From: Synechococcales cyanobacterium CRU_2_2
GTDB lineage: Bacteria > Cyanobacteriota > Cyanobacteriia > PCC-9006 > JAAUQQ01
Assembly (NCBI GenBank): GCA_012034805.1
Contig: JAAUOP010000014.1
Location: 1 to 56,964 of the forward strand
Length of the DNA: 56,964 nucleotides
Direction of reading: 5' to 3'
Shown piece after piece: positions 56,603 through 56,964 of the stretch. The notes under the pieces were generated by a model. The model was given only the letters and a program-made list of their open reading frames with translations. It searched no databases and had not been told where the DNA came from. A program made the position numbers and the translations under genes. How positions within the stretch are numbered: the first letter of the stretch is position 1; the number at the start of each line of letters is the position of its first letter.

Positions 56603-56964
56603 TCAAGAACACACCCTCGTTTGACTCGGAGAAAAATCACCCCAGGGGATGTCCAGACCCGCGCCGGCTTGGGCGAGCAAATGGCGATCGCCTCGATCCG
56701 CCAAGTATGGAATCTTACCGAAAACAGGCAAATGCGTCAGCCCCTCAACCTGGTTCGGGTTGGCCCAGTCTGGTAGATGTTCCTCCGCCTCCGGCGTCGG
56801 GCAATTGAGCACAATCCCCCGCACCACGCAGCGCGTTTGTCGGGCCAGGGCGGCATGGGCAACGAGGTCGTCCAAGCAGTGGGGAGCCACCGCCGTCACC
56901 AACAGGGTCGGCAAGCGCCAGTCCCAAGCAAGGTCGGCCAGGGTGGTTTCTGGGGTAACGGGCG
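56603..56964 (-). CDS. bioD: Dethiobiotin synthetase, C-terminal part
   Basis: Partial: the gene runs off the end of the window, so the N-terminal P-loop is missing. The visible part has TPETTLADLAWDWRLPTLLV, HAALARQTRCVVRGIVLNC and LPVFGKIPYLADRGDRHLL, matching the C-terminal half of BioD, which closes the ureido ring in biotin synthesis. Confidence 0.78.
   Translation of the reverse strand, partial: PVTPETTLADLAWDWRLPTLLVTAVAPHCLDDLVAHAALARQTRCVVRGIVLNCPTPEAEEHLPDWANPNQVEGLTHLPVFGKIPYLADRGDRHLLAQAGAGLDIPWGDFSPSQTRVCS

Overview
The window is cyanobacterial chromosome. The evidence is the very frequent HIP1 octamer GCGATCGC, a CpcS-type phycobiliprotein lyase, the cyanobacterial gene order rpmH-rnpA-PH protein-yidC-jag-yceD-ycf46, a PerR/type II peroxiredoxin pair, ergothioneine genes egtB/egtD and a FutA-type iron-binding protein. 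I cannot name the genus. No rRNA, tRNA or CRISPR array was seen.

Layout. 0-1 kb: folP. 1-12.3 kb: an accessory stretch bounded by two RTX-type calcium-binding proteins, with decayed IS scars (2.5-3.1 kb), a WGR/HEAT protein overlapping a SWIM zinc-finger protein, and an intact retron-type reverse transcriptase preceded by a structured non-coding locus with msr/msd-like architecture. 12.3-24 kb: a broken YdcF-like gene, a Bax inhibitor-1 protein, a broken membrane protein, a GNAT-like protein, perR/prx, a thioredoxin-reductase-like flavoprotein, a DEAD-box helicase, an AI-2E transporter, rbgA and a prohibitin. 24-27 kb: egtD and egtB. 27-32 kb: the rpmH-to-ycf46 cluster. 32-41 kb: a GH13 amylase, a DUF4404-like protein, a flavin monooxygenase, an SLH protein with ELWxxDGT repeats and a large secreted helical-repeat protein. 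41-44.6 kb: a TRAP transporter. 45-53.7 kb: a minus-strand signalling operon in the order PknG-like kinase, PP2C phosphatase, vWA protein, zinc-ribbon/FHA protein, four-helix membrane protein, membrane-anchored periplasmic-binding protein. 54-57 kb: a small lipoprotein, futA, cpcS and the start-truncated bioD.

Two systems stand out. (1) A candidate retron at 9.5-11.4 kb: a sigma70-like promoter, an 11-bp a1/a2 inverted repeat bracketing a short msr-like hairpin and a very long msd-like hairpin, then an RT with YADD and VTG motifs. The WGR/HEAT and SWIM genes immediately upstream are plausible partner proteins. (2) A PknG operon that looks like a cyanobacterial counterpart of the actinobacterial GlnH-GlnX-PknG-GarA amino-acid-sensing pathway, expanded with a phosphatase and a vWA protein.

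Two global features matter when reading the annotation. First, about a dozen conserved genes, including essential yidC, carry single-base frameshifts, several in homopolymers. This points to indel errors in the sequence rather than gene death, so I annotate them as single genes. Second, short tandem duplications are everywhere; units are 9, 12 or 15 bp inside genes but 6, 14, 16 or 17 bp between genes.
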